Source of the DNA: Akebia trifoliata
Lineage: Eukaryota; Streptophyta; Magnoliopsida; Ranunculales; Lardizabalaceae
NCBI GenBank assembly: GCA_017979445.1
Contig: CM030711.1
Coordinates: forward strand, 38,184,757-38,248,756
Length of the DNA: 64,000 nucleotides
Reading direction: 5' to 3'
Below the pieces are notes generated by a model, which did not search any database, was not told the DNA's origin, and was given only the letters and a program-made list of their open reading frames with translations. The position numbers and the translations under genes were made by a program. Positions 12,301 through 23,400 of this stretch are shown here, one piece after another; position 1 is the first letter of the stretch, and each line of letters opens with the position of its first letter.

Positions 12301-13524
12301 GTAGATGGATTTACTATTTTATTGATAATTTAGTTACTACTAGGTGGTTATTCAGTAACAATTATGTAAGTCATAGTCCTTGAAGAACTTAAGCTTGAAT
12401 ACAATGGTTCTTAGGGAATTTAATGAGGTCCCAACTCTTTCTAACAAGTCATCTTCTCTACATATGTTTTTTTTTGGCATAATAAAACCTATTTGATCAA
12501 AGAATCACACTATTTGGTATATATCAAAGTGTTTCCGTTTCCATATATTTATAGCAAAATAAAGAAGACATGACTATTGAATATCTATGCATGATAACAT
12601 GTTTCCACCCATAATTATAGATGTTATAATGCTAGAAAGAGTCCAACCATCAACATATCTTTTGACGAAAATAACACACTATTCACAAAAAAAATTAAAA
12701 TCCATAAAGATATTATCATGAAATCCCCTATTAAACTACATTTATAAATCCCCAAATCCTATATTTTGTATCAAACCCCACACTAAACAGTATTAATGAA
12801 CCAAATAACAAACCACCATAAGGCCACAAAATTAAACTGCAAGCCCACAAAAAAAAAAAAAAATTGAAAAAAAAAATACTTGTTTAAAACATAAAAATAC
12901 ATTTTTTTTAATACCCATTTTAATCCCTAGAGGTACAAAACGTGTTTTAAACACCAGTATTTCAAAACAAAAATGTGACTATGCGTAGATTCTTAACTCC
13001 AACAAAATCAACAAACAAAATATACTATTAGAACTACAAAAAAACCCATAGTTGATTTCTAAATACTACATCAAATACAACAAGTCAACAACAATGAAAC
13101 CTCAATTACAATGAAAAAACAAAATCCATCGAAATTTCAGAACCATTCAAAACTTCAAAGACAACAACAATGAAAAACGAAAATCCAATAAAATTTCAGA
13201 ACAATTCTACACATCAAATACAAATTAAACTAAGCCGTAAAACAAACTTACAAACCAAATTTAAAAATAAAAACAGTAAAAAAAGGTAAATTTTATACCA
13301 GAACACGTCTTCTGGGTAGTGAGCTTGTAAATCAAGATCATGATTCCTATAGCGTGGCTTGCTTCAGAGCCTATGAAGAAGTGGTTGTGATCATGGACGA
13401 AATACTTTAGAGAGATTAAAGAACAGATTGCAGACATCACAGCCATGAAGATCTTCACCTTCATCGATTGCCTTCGAACCCATCCGAACAACACGTTCAC
13501 AGGCGATCTCTTCCTAATCCTCAT
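6364..13524 (-). CDS. ERD2/KDEL-receptor-like seven-helix membrane protein (ERD2-related type), six exons
   Basis: Exons (minus strand): 13299-13524, 9284-9483, 8302-8442, 8130-8210, 6509-6636, 6364-6412. All introns are GT-AG and the frame closes at 274 residues, close to the roughly 272 usual for this family. The protein is hydrophobic throughout and carries the family's hallmark stretches RKRSPVNVLFGWVRRQSMK, TQELTAIFLAVRLFCS, HTVLDFATL, IKELDN, LPQL-type VVPQLRLMQNAK and ADFCYYYVK. The basic N-terminal extension before the first helix marks the ERD2-related (ERP) subgroup rather than the classical HDEL receptor. ERD2 retrieves ER-resident proteins from the Golgi; whether this subgroup binds HDEL is less certain. 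I chose the ATG at 13524 because conservation starts there; an in-frame ATG at 13608 would add 28 low-complexity residues. The last exon is only 49 nt and was found by extending past an in-frame stop that lies inside a strong GTAAG donor. Confidence 0.93.
6930..7344 (+). mobile_element. LINE endonuclease-linker relic in intron 4 of the ERD2-like gene
   Basis: The translation shows GVRSNYPTTFKFEK followed, after a frameshift, by LKALTRRLEAWNKEVLGK and a lysine-rich helix. This is the typical linker between endonuclease and reverse transcriptase in plant L1 elements. It lies antisense to the host gene. Bases 7345-8129 beyond it are probably also transposon-derived but hold no motif I recognise. 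Confidence 0.6.
8639..8951. mobile_element. MITE with 23-bp terminal inverted repeats in intron 2/exon 3 flank of the ERD2-like gene
   Basis: The left end GGGTAAATTACACTTTCACC and the right end, reverse-complemented GGGTAAATTACACTTTGACC, match at 21 of 23 positions. The 313-bp body contains no reading frame. Both flanks are (TA)n, so the target-site duplication cannot be read. It lies in intron 2 (8443-9283). Confidence 0.75.
9990..10700 (+). mobile_element. Probable LINE reverse-transcriptase relic in intron 1 of the ERD2-like gene
   Basis: Broken reading frames give AKGSSSFSDINQIEIHS, then ESLVVASKFQNLPVMIVK and IRDFTWF, which look like the post-FADD part of plant LINE reverse transcriptases (where ...VYW...LPK...IRDFLW is usual). 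The match is weak and unsupported by a catalytic box. Confidence 0.3.
10700..13298. other. Rest of intron 1 of the ERD2-like gene
   Basis: AT-rich sequence with poly(A) runs near 11411 and 12850. Short open frames have no family resemblance and are not bounded by splice sites matching a neighbour. Confidence 0.6.
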
Positions 13525-13609
13525 AATCAATCGATCGGTCGATCGATCGATTTGTAACAGAGATGGAGAGAGAGAGAGAGAACGGAGCGACACGAAGAGA
13601 GCATGCATA

Positions 13610-14365
13610 TAGGTGAAGGAAGGATACTGGCAAATTTAAGGAGTAATTTAGATATTACCCCCTAGGGGTTTTAGTGTATATTATAGATACCCCTGATTTT
13701 TTTATATAGTCCTTTGACCTTGGTATTCTGTTTAAGAGTGATAAAATTTTTCCAAATTACCCTCTTCTTCAACATCTTGCAAAAAAAAAAATTCTCTTGG
13801 CTTCTTCTAAAAATCCGTCCTCTTCGTTTTCTTAAATCTTTAGTATAAAAATTTCGATTCATTTCCCAATTTTTGAATTTTATTTTTGGGGTAGGGGGAG
13901 GTAGTGAGATAAACTAGAATAGAGAGTCAGATCCGAAAGAGGTACATTTATTGAATAGAGCTTAACGTTAGGTTTTCCCTTTCAAAACATCTTTTTTTAA
14001 ATTATCTAAAAACTCATCATCTTCAACCTTTTAGGTTAAAAATTATGTTTATTTCCTTATCCTTGATTTAGAAAAGTGAAAATATAGAAAATTAATTGAT
14101 TAATCAAATTGCACAAGAGAAGATATCAATCTTTCTTGACATCAAAAGACAATATTGAAGGAAAAGGTTTTTCTTTTGGTTATTATAAGAAAACAAAGGT
14201 AGGATGGTAGTTGAGGATAAGGGCATTTTAGTCATTTAACTATCTTCTCACTAAGGACCATGGTCAATTTGTCATGAGTTGAAAAACTCAGGGGTCTTTC
14301 AAATATTCACCAAAACACGGAAGGGCATGTCTAAATTACTCCAAATTTAATTAAGGAAATTTCTA
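13610..14365. other. Intergenic sequence upstream of the ERD2-like gene
   Basis: AT-rich. A weak TATA-like CTATATGC (minus, about 13606-13612) could serve the ERD2-like gene. Otherwise nothing is recognised. Confidence 0.4.
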
Positions 14366-14522
14366 ACCACAATTGACGTTTGATGGACAGCATCAAACAA
14401 ACGGTTGAGATGTGTGAAAAATTAGTACTTGTTCTTTTGATCTATTTCTGTTGGCTTCCTAATGAAATCTCCTCCCATCTCAACCGTTCGTTGGATATAA
14501 AAACTCAAACGTAATTTGAGAT
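14366..14522. mobile_element. Foldback element (AACGGTTGAGATG arms)
   Basis: The left arm CAATTGACGTTTGATG...AAACGGTTGAGATG pairs imperfectly with the right arm CATCTCAACCGTTCG...CTCAAACGTAATT. The arms are about 46 nt around a loop of about 60 nt. Confidence 0.5.
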
Positions 14523-14991
14523 TATTACTTTCCTCGATTTAAACGCAGATGATTTATAAATTAACTATCACCAAATGGATTATCAACACGTGTTCTTTAG
14601 AGATTCCGATAGAATTTAGGCAGATTTTCCTTCCCGAAGATGATGTTTTTGCAAACCCAAGGTTCGGCGACTCTGAGTCCAAATTTGGACATAAATTTGT
14701 GGAGGAAGATTCAGTAGTCACGTGTGTTTATACCACTCAGTATATACAAGATCTATACCGTTGTTTCGACTCAATAGATTAAAGAGTACAAATCTCTAGG
14801 ATCATACTGTACTACATCTTGAAGTCAATGCTGATGGATACATCAAAACGAGCATTCAATGTTCATGTTAGACATCAAATAACGCTGCAAGGCATGACCA
14901 ATATTTTAAATGAAACCAAAATTCTAGTCGATTGATCGAATCGGATCAGACAAGGTTCAATTCGATCCAACCCATTTTTATTGATGGGCAT

Positions 14992-15120
14992 GTTAAAAGT
15001 GCAATAAATACACTTTGGAAATTGGATTTTGTATTGAAAATGCACTTAAAAATATATATGTTTTACCAAAATACCCTTAAATTCTTAGTCGCAAGGTGTA
15101 TTTATTTATTGCACTTAAAC
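14992..15120. mobile_element. Foldback element (GTGCAATAAATACAC arms)
   Basis: TTAAAAGTGCAATAAATACA at the left mirrors GTGTATTTATTTATTGCACT plus TAAA at the right. The body is about 129 bp and very AT-rich. Confidence 0.55.
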
Positions 15121-15167
15121 ACACATTAACAAAAACCATTAAAAATGTAAGATTGAGTCATGATAAT

Positions 15168-15306
15168 GTGACGTCCTCTCTATCACACACCTCCGTCCAC
15201 ATAACCGTAAATCATTTGCCTTGGGATATACAAGAAGAAGATTTATGATTATGTGTATCCCAAGAAAATGATTTACAATTTTGTGATTGAGTGGGGACAT
15301 CAGGTC
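15168..15306. mobile_element. Foldback element (TTGGGATACACA hairpin)
   Basis: GTAAATCATTTGCCTTGGGA with TATACA pairs with TGTGTATCCCAAGAAAATGA and TTTAC, extending outward to TGACGTCC...CACA against TGTGATTGAGTGGGGACATC. It lies immediately after the preceding foldback element. Confidence 0.5.
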
Positions 15307-15309
15307 AAA

Positions 15310-16640
15310 TTATCTATTTAATAAATGTATCGGTTTTAGATTTAAATTTTTTATACGATTATCAGATGGGTCAGATTTTAGTTAGGTTTATTTTCATAGT
15401 AACGTAACCTCAATACAACACAACTCAGCCCATTGCCACCCCTAACATCAACAATCGATTTCAAAAGAGACAGTATGGACAGTTGGACCATCGATCTAAA
15501 ATAAATTGACAATTCTTTATGAATGAACAGTTCTTAACCAATTAGATCGATTATTATGAAAAATCCGGTTAGATTGTCTGTCCAACCCGATTTTGAAACA
15601 CTAGGCATGGCTTATGGGTGTCTTTTAGGTAGGAGGGAAAAGTTTAGAATATTTTTTTGTCACAGGGACAGGTATATGTTTTCTGGAGATAGGCTTCATT
15701 TGGGGATCTCTAGAGTTTTTTTTTTTTTTTTTTTTTTTTTCCGAATTGGTTCACTCAATTTGAATCTAAGTTCATGTTTTGCCCCTCCGAACCCATTTGT
15801 ATGGGTAAGGAGAGAGAAGGCGTCAACCTACTAAGTTGGTTATAGTTTGTTAGTGTTGATACGTGACCTAATTTTAAAACCTGCTTTCACTTACTAATTA
15901 TTGGTCACTACTCTTTCTTAGCAAGAAAGAAAATGTATTGTGAATTAAGATAATTCAATTGATGTAATTTTCGAAGAGATTATTTATGATGAATATTTGA
16001 GATATCCCTACGTTTTAAAATTGATGGCAAATCACCTTGATCTTCTATAAATGCATATAAAATTACTAAAATATTTTCATCTTCAACCTTTTGTCAAAAT
16101 ACCTCAAATTTTACCTTAAAACTCTTGACTTTTCCTAAAACACCATTTTCTTCAATCCTTGATTTATTTGGCAAAGTTATTTAGGATAAAAGCTTTACTC
16201 ATTTTCTTCTCAATGATTGGAAGAAGAAATAGTAACAAAGATTTCGTAATTATCAAGTAGTCCAGAGAATAAATGACAATCTTGTCACCAAAACCCAAGG
16301 TTGAAGAAGAACTTTTGGATAAAAAAATTCAAGTGTTTACTGCTAGATGTTGAAAATAAAAATATATATATATATATATATCAATTTCTATTACTCTCAA
16401 AACGACCATAGTCAAGGGTGACATCATAGTTAAAACATATAGATATATCTGAAATTTTCACTAAAATTCCTATTATGTCTAGATTATCCATCATAAATCC
16501 TTAGAGGTGACGCGAGTTCATTTTTTATTATATCATACATTAGCTGAAACAAGTGTGCTTTTTAAGAGCCATTCCCACACTAGGGGTTGATTATCATCAT
16601 CATTGAAATATTCACTTGTACTAGTGTGACACCTACCAAT
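15310..16640. other. AT-rich intergenic sequence
   Basis: Holds a run of 22 T (about 15719) and a (TA)n run (about 16361-16380). No gene was found; the 92-codon frame at 15556 runs through the poly(T) and is not believable. Confidence 0.6.
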
Positions 16641-17310
16641 TGTACTACAATGCATATAACATGAAGAACACTGAACAAAATAACAATTTTCTCAATTTTT
16701 TCACTGGTTGGTTCGATTTATTCATTTTTCAAAGATAATGGACTTTCGAAGGGCAACATCTCTGTCAAAGGAAAGCATTGTTTCAAATGCTTTTGATTCA
16801 TCTTCTCAATCAATTTGCAAATCAATAGAGCCATTAAATGAAATAATTCATTCAAATTCTTTCCTTTCTTCTTCTCAATCAAAATGCCAATCATTCCCTT
16901 TATTGGAGATCAATATGTTCTATTTTTGTAATCAATTGATTGTTTCCCCCCTGCTTGCATAAATGAATGGATCAGAAGGGGGGCTTTTTTCTCGTTCCGG
17001 GCCGGGCGGGAGGTGAAGGCCATAAGAGAAGATTGCCCTCCCGGTAAGGAAGAGGGGAAAAAGGTGCTGTCATCTATCTCGACCAGTTTCCCGAGGCGTT
17101 GGAAATCCAGACCGGCTCAGAGAATCACTGGCGTGGTTTCCCCCCCCCCCCTTCGTTTCGCCAACAAAGAAGTCATCCTTGACTCATATTACATTGACCC
17201 TTCCCTGCCGAGCCGCCTCTCTTCGCCATTCGAAGTACTACCTCTGCCTTCCCTTTCTATAACATACCCGGGCGCCCTCCTTTCCAATCACTAAGAATAA
17301 ATCAATACCA
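16640..17310. other. GC-rich patch, candidate mitochondrial DNA insertion (NUMT)
   Basis: Composition changes abruptly at about 16965: the next 330 bp are GC-rich with runs such as TTCCGGGCCGGGCGGGAGG and CTGCCGAGCCGCCTCTC, unlike the AT-rich surroundings. The style matches angiosperm mitochondrial noncoding DNA. The AT-richer lead-in from about 16640 may be part of it. I could not assign a mitochondrial gene or intron, and no ORF here looks real. Confidence 0.45.
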
Positions 17311-18087
17311 ATCAAAGGCTGACAAGTTCTATTTTTTTACCATGTTATAATGTAAGATACTAAAAATAGTTTTCCAATATTTTATGATTAGATGACTCGG
17401 ATGATCACAATGATTCACCCACCAATTTTCAAGGCCCACTTACCATATGTTTTTCTTTTGAAGATTTTTTATTTTTTTATTTTTTTTTTAAAGATCAATA
17501 GGGTTAAGGCAGACCTAGACCAGCTACAACCTCATGAAGGGAGCACTTCTCCAGTCCTGAGCTAAACAAGCAATAAGATTCAAGGAAAGGGAACCATTAT
17601 CAACTTCGAAACACCCTCCACTTCTAGAACATCAACAAGAGAATCAGCAGCTGTATTGGCTTCAGGGAACAGGGTTAGATATCAATTTGTTAAAATCATT
17701 CAATCAAATTCTTGAATCACTTTGATCAACACCTCTCAAAAAATCCATATTTATCAATATATCTAATCATCATTCATATATTTTTATTTTCTTATTTATT
17801 TATTTGATCATTGAGTTTGTCCATTTACTTATTTGCTTAGTTGTCTCCAATTTATCAAAATAATGCACCACCTCTATGATAAAAATGGACCATACAAGTG
17901 TGATCGTGACCGTTAAAAACACGAATACAATGGCCATGTTAAATGCTGACATGGCAGCACTTGAAAATATGGATTGAAGTTGCTTAATCTCAATCGTGGT
18001 TTCAAGTTTCTTTTTTATTTTCTAAATTATATCTCCTTATATGTTATACAAAAGCTAATTATTTAGTTTTCTTTGCATGTTTTGTAG

Positions 18088-18251
18088 GCACGAGAGGAAA
18101 TGCTCAAACTGAGTGCAAATATTTTGGACCGGGAGTGAACAAATAAGATTGTCATAGGATATGTGTGGCCAATGGTTACAACACTTACAATGCTATATGT
18201 GTCACTGACCCTTCTTCCAGTGGAACTCGTTGTTGTTGCCTTGTCACCTAA
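18088..18251 (+). pseudogene. Defensin-like (cysteine-rich peptide) exon 2 with a premature stop
   Basis: After a good acceptor (TTTTGTAG) an exon reads a short lead, then ECKYFGPGVNK, an in-frame TAA at 18144-18146, then DCHRICVANG, a linker with AIC, and SGTRCCCLVT before TAA. The pattern C-x11-C-x3-C-x11-C-x10-C-C-C, including the C-x3-C and C-x-C signatures, is that of the mature-peptide exon of plant defensin-like (DEFL/LCR) genes, secreted peptides used in defence or reproduction. These genes normally have a first exon for a signal peptide; none is recognisable in the few hundred bases upstream. The stop and missing exon 1 indicate a dead copy. The open remainder suggests recent loss. 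Confidence 0.7.
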
Positions 18252-18368
18252 GCCTAGCGATCTACGAGCATCATCACACTCTTTCGCTCTCGATTTGGTT
18301 TAGATCTTTTACAGATGAGAGTTTTTGGTTATTAAAAACCTTAGGTAGATGGTGCTAATCCCCATGCA

Positions 18369-18397
18369 CCCCCTCCCTCCCTCCCTCCCTCCCCTCC
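18369..18397 (-). other. G-quadruplex-forming GGGA repeat (minus strand)
   Basis: The plus strand reads (CCCT)n with six C3-5 runs separated by single T, so the minus strand has runs of G3-G5 with one-base loops, an ideal quadruplex. It abuts the 8-bp target-site duplication of the adjacent hAT-type MITE. Confidence 0.6.
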
Positions 18398-18401
18398 TAA
18401 A

Positions 18402-18629
18402 CATGGTTTTTAAACTCGTCCGAGATCGAGACGTATCATCTGAGTTTACTCGATATCAAAGCTTAACAAGACCAACTCACAAAGTCATTTTTTGACCGAG
18501 ATTTACGAGTCACGTTCAATTTTTTTATTTGTCTCATGAGACGTCTCAAACGTATCGAAAAACTTGTCTGAGACGACTCAGTATCAGAGCTGAACAAGAC
18601 GAGACGAGATATCGAGTTTAAAAATCATG
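18402..18629. mobile_element. hAT-type MITE, copy 1 (CATGGTTTTTAAACTCG family)
   Basis: The ends CATGGTTTTTAAACTCG and CGAGTTTAAAAATCATG are inverted repeats. The element is flanked by a perfect 8-bp direct repeat CTCCTAAA (18394-18401 and 18630-18637). The interior is full of GAGACG/CGTCTC-like motifs. An 8-bp duplication and CA...TG ends point to the hAT superfamily. Confidence 0.8.
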
Positions 18630-18697
18630 CTCCTAAATGAGTGTATGTAAGATGTCGCATAACATCTACTTTAATGTTATAATAATAAATTTGATTT

Positions 18698-18815
18698 ATA
18701 TTGCATATCCAGACGCGAAAGTGCTTGGGTAGGAACCATAGATACTTTCATCGAGATACAAGTCAAAAAGCATCTATGATTCCTACACACTTTCAAGTCA
18801 GGATGTGCAATATGA
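18698..18815. mobile_element. Foldback element (ATATTGCATATCC arms)
   Basis: The left arm TATATTGCATATCCAGACGC...GTAGGAACCATAGATACTTT pairs with the right arm AAAGCATCTATGATTCCTAC...GGATGTGCAATATGA. The arms are about 50 nt, imperfect, with a short loop. Confidence 0.5.
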
Positions 18816-19099
18816 GGTAGATCTCTTGAGGTCACTCCAACACGGCTCTCTTAGGAAACATATTATTTCTTTAATATTAAAAAAAAAAAACTCTAAAAAC
18901 ATTGATTTCATATCTAAGAAATATTCTAAGGGCATTGCAGTTATTAATAATAAAAAAACAAATGGTGTTTGTTCAAAAGGTTTTAGGGACTTTTGGTGGA
19001 TCCCATGCATTTCTTATGATGTGGAGCCCCAATAGGTTAAATGATTATTGGGATTTCGAACACTTGACCTACCCTTCCCCAACCCCTTGGGGTTAACTC

Positions 19100-20480
19100 T
19101 CGGGATATTCCTTTCAATTGATGTATTTAGAGATTCCCATAGTGTTTTGAGTTCCACAGTGATAATATCATTAGCAAAACTTTGATATAAAAGTTTAATT
19201 AGTAATTTTACATCTTAAAAAATAAGAAAAATAAAATTTAAACTATTATTTATTTATTTATATTAATATATTAAATATTAAAAATGCCTCATTTTGAGTA
19301 AGGCCTCAATTCATATCAAACCGGCTTTGCTCTAGTGATTGGATTGTCAACTCCTAGTAAAATGATGTATTTCTCAGTATCAATCAATACAATCTCTATA
19401 GATAAATTGTTTTACATTTTCAACAATATAAATACTTCTAAGATTCCACCTAAAACTTCTAAGGGAATGATTTACAAAAGAGTGAGTATATACTTATTAA
19501 CTTGGTAAAAGTTTTATATCTTACTAAGAGTCATTGAGCTCACCTTGTGGCATCCAAAAAAAAACATGATACAATGCCACAAGAATATAGACTGAAAAAT
19601 CTTATGAACTTAAAGAAAAAAAATTAAGAACTTAAAAAAGATTATTTTTTATCATTTAATTTTTTATTTTTATTTTTATTTTTATTTATTTTTTAATTTG
19701 GGGGGTTTGGTGGGTGCCCATCCATTTTCAAAACCTTCGATTTTATTTATTTATTTGAGGATGTGAGTTATTCCATGAAATCTAGAGGACTATGGTGTTG
19801 AATTACCAATTTAGTAATCCATTTGAGTTCAACAACCCTTACTAAGATTCCGAATCTTACTAAGTTAGTAAGACAAGAGGTTTCTCTTTACAAATGTGCA
19901 GCTATTCCCACTAAAAAATTGTGGGGTGGCGTATTTTTAAAATAGCTTTTTTTTTTTTTTTTTTAAAGAATTGCTGTCGATTTTACTAGTTGGAATATTA
20001 CACTGAAAAAATCAACTTCCAATTTCTAATGAACCAGACTAATCTTTTTAGAAATTCCGATTGGACATGGTCGAAGTGTTGATTTGGCCCGATTTGTATA
20101 ACATTGTGCAGAACACTGCATTTCACACTGTGTTGACGTGGAGGTGTGCACAAGACCGTAGATGCTTTCACTCATATCCAACAATTCAAAAGATCCATAC
20201 CTGGAAATCCAAGTCATTTTCGACAATTTGATCTTGATAATAAGATGATTGCCAATCCTTTAGAAATAAGATGGCTCCATGCAGCTAGTCAAATAAATTG
20301 TCGCTTAGATCCGAATGATATACTATTTTGAAGATAGGACCACTGAGATTGTCCAAGCCTTAGCAGTTCCTCCCACAGAGGGGCCCATTCCTAAAAACAG
20401 CAACAAGCTTTTGACATGGGCAGGGCTGGTGGGAGCAAAAACCAAAACCTCAGCTAGAGGACAGGAAAAATTGACTTAAT
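19100..20480. other. Intergenic sequence before the LINE
   Basis: AT-rich with poly(T) near 19949. The frame at 20146-20331 has ordinary-looking composition (PSHFRQFDLDNKMIANPLEI) but matches no family I know. It could be part of the LINE's 5' region or an orphan exon. Confidence 0.45.
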
Positions 20481-23400
20481 TACCACCCCCAAGTTCTTGA
20501 CAGCAACAAAATTCTCATCACTTGCCCCAAAGAAATTCTCAAGAAAGAAGAGGAAGAATGGAAGGGCAACTTAGTAGGCCACTTTCTGATACACAAGTTC
20601 TCTTACGCTATTGTGAAGAATGCAGTCAACAAACTCTGGAAACCGAAAAAAAGCTTAAAAACCTTCTCAAAAGGAAATAAGCTATATTTGTTTAAGTTTG
20701 GGAATGAGGAAAACTGACAGAGGGTACTCCAAAAGGGACCTTGGTTTATTGCAGGAAGAATCATGGTCCTAAAAGAATGGACGAACAAGATAGAGTTAGA
20801 AAAATTGGAAACAACAACCATCCCTACCTAGATTAAGCTCTATGATCTCCTTAACCAATTCTGGCACCCGGAAGCTCTAAGCTACATAACAAGCGCGATA
20901 GGAAAACCCTTGTTTATGGACAGTGTTACTGAGGGCCTCTTGAGGCCGTCTTATGCTAGAGTCTGTGTGGAAATAAGTGCTGCAAAGGACCTTCCCAACA
21001 AGATCTATGTGGAAGTGGAGGATGAGGCTCAAGCTGAAGTCTTCATTGAATATGATTGGATGCCACCTAGATGCCCTTCTTGCTGTACCTTTGGCCACAT
21101 AGAAGGACATTGCACCCAAATGAAAACCAAGATGGAGGGTGTTCCAACCACAACAATTGAAAAGGGGATCTCGATAAACATAGAAGAGGAGCAAAGAGAT
21201 AAGGAGGACTGGACTACCATCCCCAACAAGCACAACAGGAAAATCAGCACCGCCCAATCTAATACAAACCAAGGAGATATTCGAAACGAGAAAGGTCGAA
21301 CTAGGGAAAATGATGTTAATTTACCACAGCAAAAATTGGAGTGGGAGGAGCCATCACCCACAGGGACCTACATTAAGGAGAAAGGGGAGACCAGCAACAA
21401 GACTCCTAAGAGAGAGAGGGCTGATAAGAGAGCTCATGAGGAGGGAGAATCCCAAGAGAAGAGAGACATCAACAAAAGAATAACTAAAACCTCCAACACG
21501 AAGTATAACACTCCTTCCAACAGATTTCTAGCAATTCAGGATGATGAAGACAACACAAGTGTTAAAATTCAGAAGTGGGGAATCAAAGATTTCAACAAGC
21601 TGAAAGTAGACGAATTCTCTATAAAGCAAGCCAACATGCTCCCTTCTCTACAACACATTAAGGAGGGGATGGACACAAACAATTCTCAGTGAAGTGTGTC
21701 GCCTGGAACATTAGAGGGATGAACGACCCTCTAAAGCAACAAGAGGTTAGAAGATTCATTAAGAAGAACCAAATAGACATTATGGGGATCATGAAAACAA
21801 GAATAAGGTAAATCAATAAAACTAGCACTGCGAGAAGGGTGTAGCTTGAATGGGAAATGGAAGATAACTACGCCAATACTTTGAAAGGAAGGATATGGAT
21901 CGATTGGAACAACAGTATGGTTCAGATGGAGCTAGTTTACAAATCAGACCAATTGATCACTATGAAACGGAGCCACAAGGAACAGTATCAATTCCTCATG
22001 ACTGTGATTTATGAACTAAACGACAGGCTTGAAAGGAAGCAGACTTGGAAGGAACTAGAATGCATAGTAGCCCACACCGATCTCCCTTAGATAGTCATGG
22101 GAGACTTCAATGTCATTACTTCCCAAGGGGAGAAGATAGGTGGTAAAAGAGTCACAAATGCTGATGTTGAGGATCTAAAAGAGTGCCTTCAGAAAACTAG
22201 CCTTATGGACCTTAAAGAAAAGGGCTGCAAGCTTACTTGGTCAACAAGCAGGATAATAGAAGAATTTTCTCCAAGTTAGACAAGGTGCTCACCAACATTA
22301 ACTGGATAGAGGCGTTTAACGGCTCCGAGGCTGAATTCCTCCCTCCAGGGATCTCAGATCACAACCCCATGGTTGTTTCCTTGGGTGTTATTGATGCTAA
22401 AAAGCTTAGAATTTTTAAAATTTTCAATTTTTGGGCAGAGGACAACTCGTTCTTGGATGTGGTAAAAAACAACTGGGAGGGTCTTGTGAGAGGGAACCCA
22501 ATGTACAAGGTGGTTCTCAAGTTAAAAATATTTAAAACAGTCCTTAAGGCTTGAAGGGCCAACCTTTTTGGAGACGATAAGAAAAAATCAACACAGACAT
22601 TCTAACATCTTCAAAAAGTGCAAAAAGATATTCAACTTCAACCCATGAACCTAACCCTGACAGAATAGGAGAAAAGAGTTGTTAAAAGCTATTATGAGGT
22701 TGCAAGAAGGGAGGAGGCAGCAATAAAATAACAATCTAGAGTAAACTAACTTAAGTTAAGAGACTCTAACACTCATTTCTTCTACAAATCTTTGGTGGCT
22801 AGAAGAGTTAGAAACAAAATCACCTCACTACAAGACAACAATGGGAATAAGTTGTAGAACAAAGAGGGGCTGGAAACAGAAATCCTTGGTTTTTATAAGA
22901 AATTGTATGGGGCCAGATCTGAATCCAACATGGGTTTCAATGAAGTTCATTTGAAGAAGCCAGATGCATACTCAACCAAATAGTTGCTTCATCCTGTGAG
23001 TGAAGATGAAATCACTAGAGTTATGTTCTCCATCGATGGAGACGAAGCCCCAGACCCAGATGGGTATTGGCTACCTTCTTCCACAAGACATGGAATATCA
23101 TCAAAAGTGATATTATGGCTACTATTCAATTCTATTTTCAAAAGGGCAAGTTGGTAAGAGAAGTGAATGCTACTAACTCTCATCCCAAAAATTGAAAGAC
23201 CCACCACCATTGAAGAATTCAAACCCATAGCTTGCTGCAATGTGTTGTACAAATGTATTTCAAAGATTTTAGCTAATAGGCTCAAAAGGAATCCTGAACA
23301 AGCTAGTCAATCCCTACCAATCAGTTTTCATCCAAGGAAGATCTATAAAAGACAACATAATGTTTTCCCATGACCTTGTCAAAAACTTTCACAGAAACAA

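Noticed and set aside
13524..13608. Upstream in-frame ATG of the ERD2-like gene
   Set aside because: The 28 extra residues come from CT/GATC simple repeats, and family conservation starts at the ATG at 13524.
16708..16962. 84-codon plus frame beside the GC-rich patch
   Set aside because: It is serine-rich and repetitive with no start support and lies in a likely organelle insertion.
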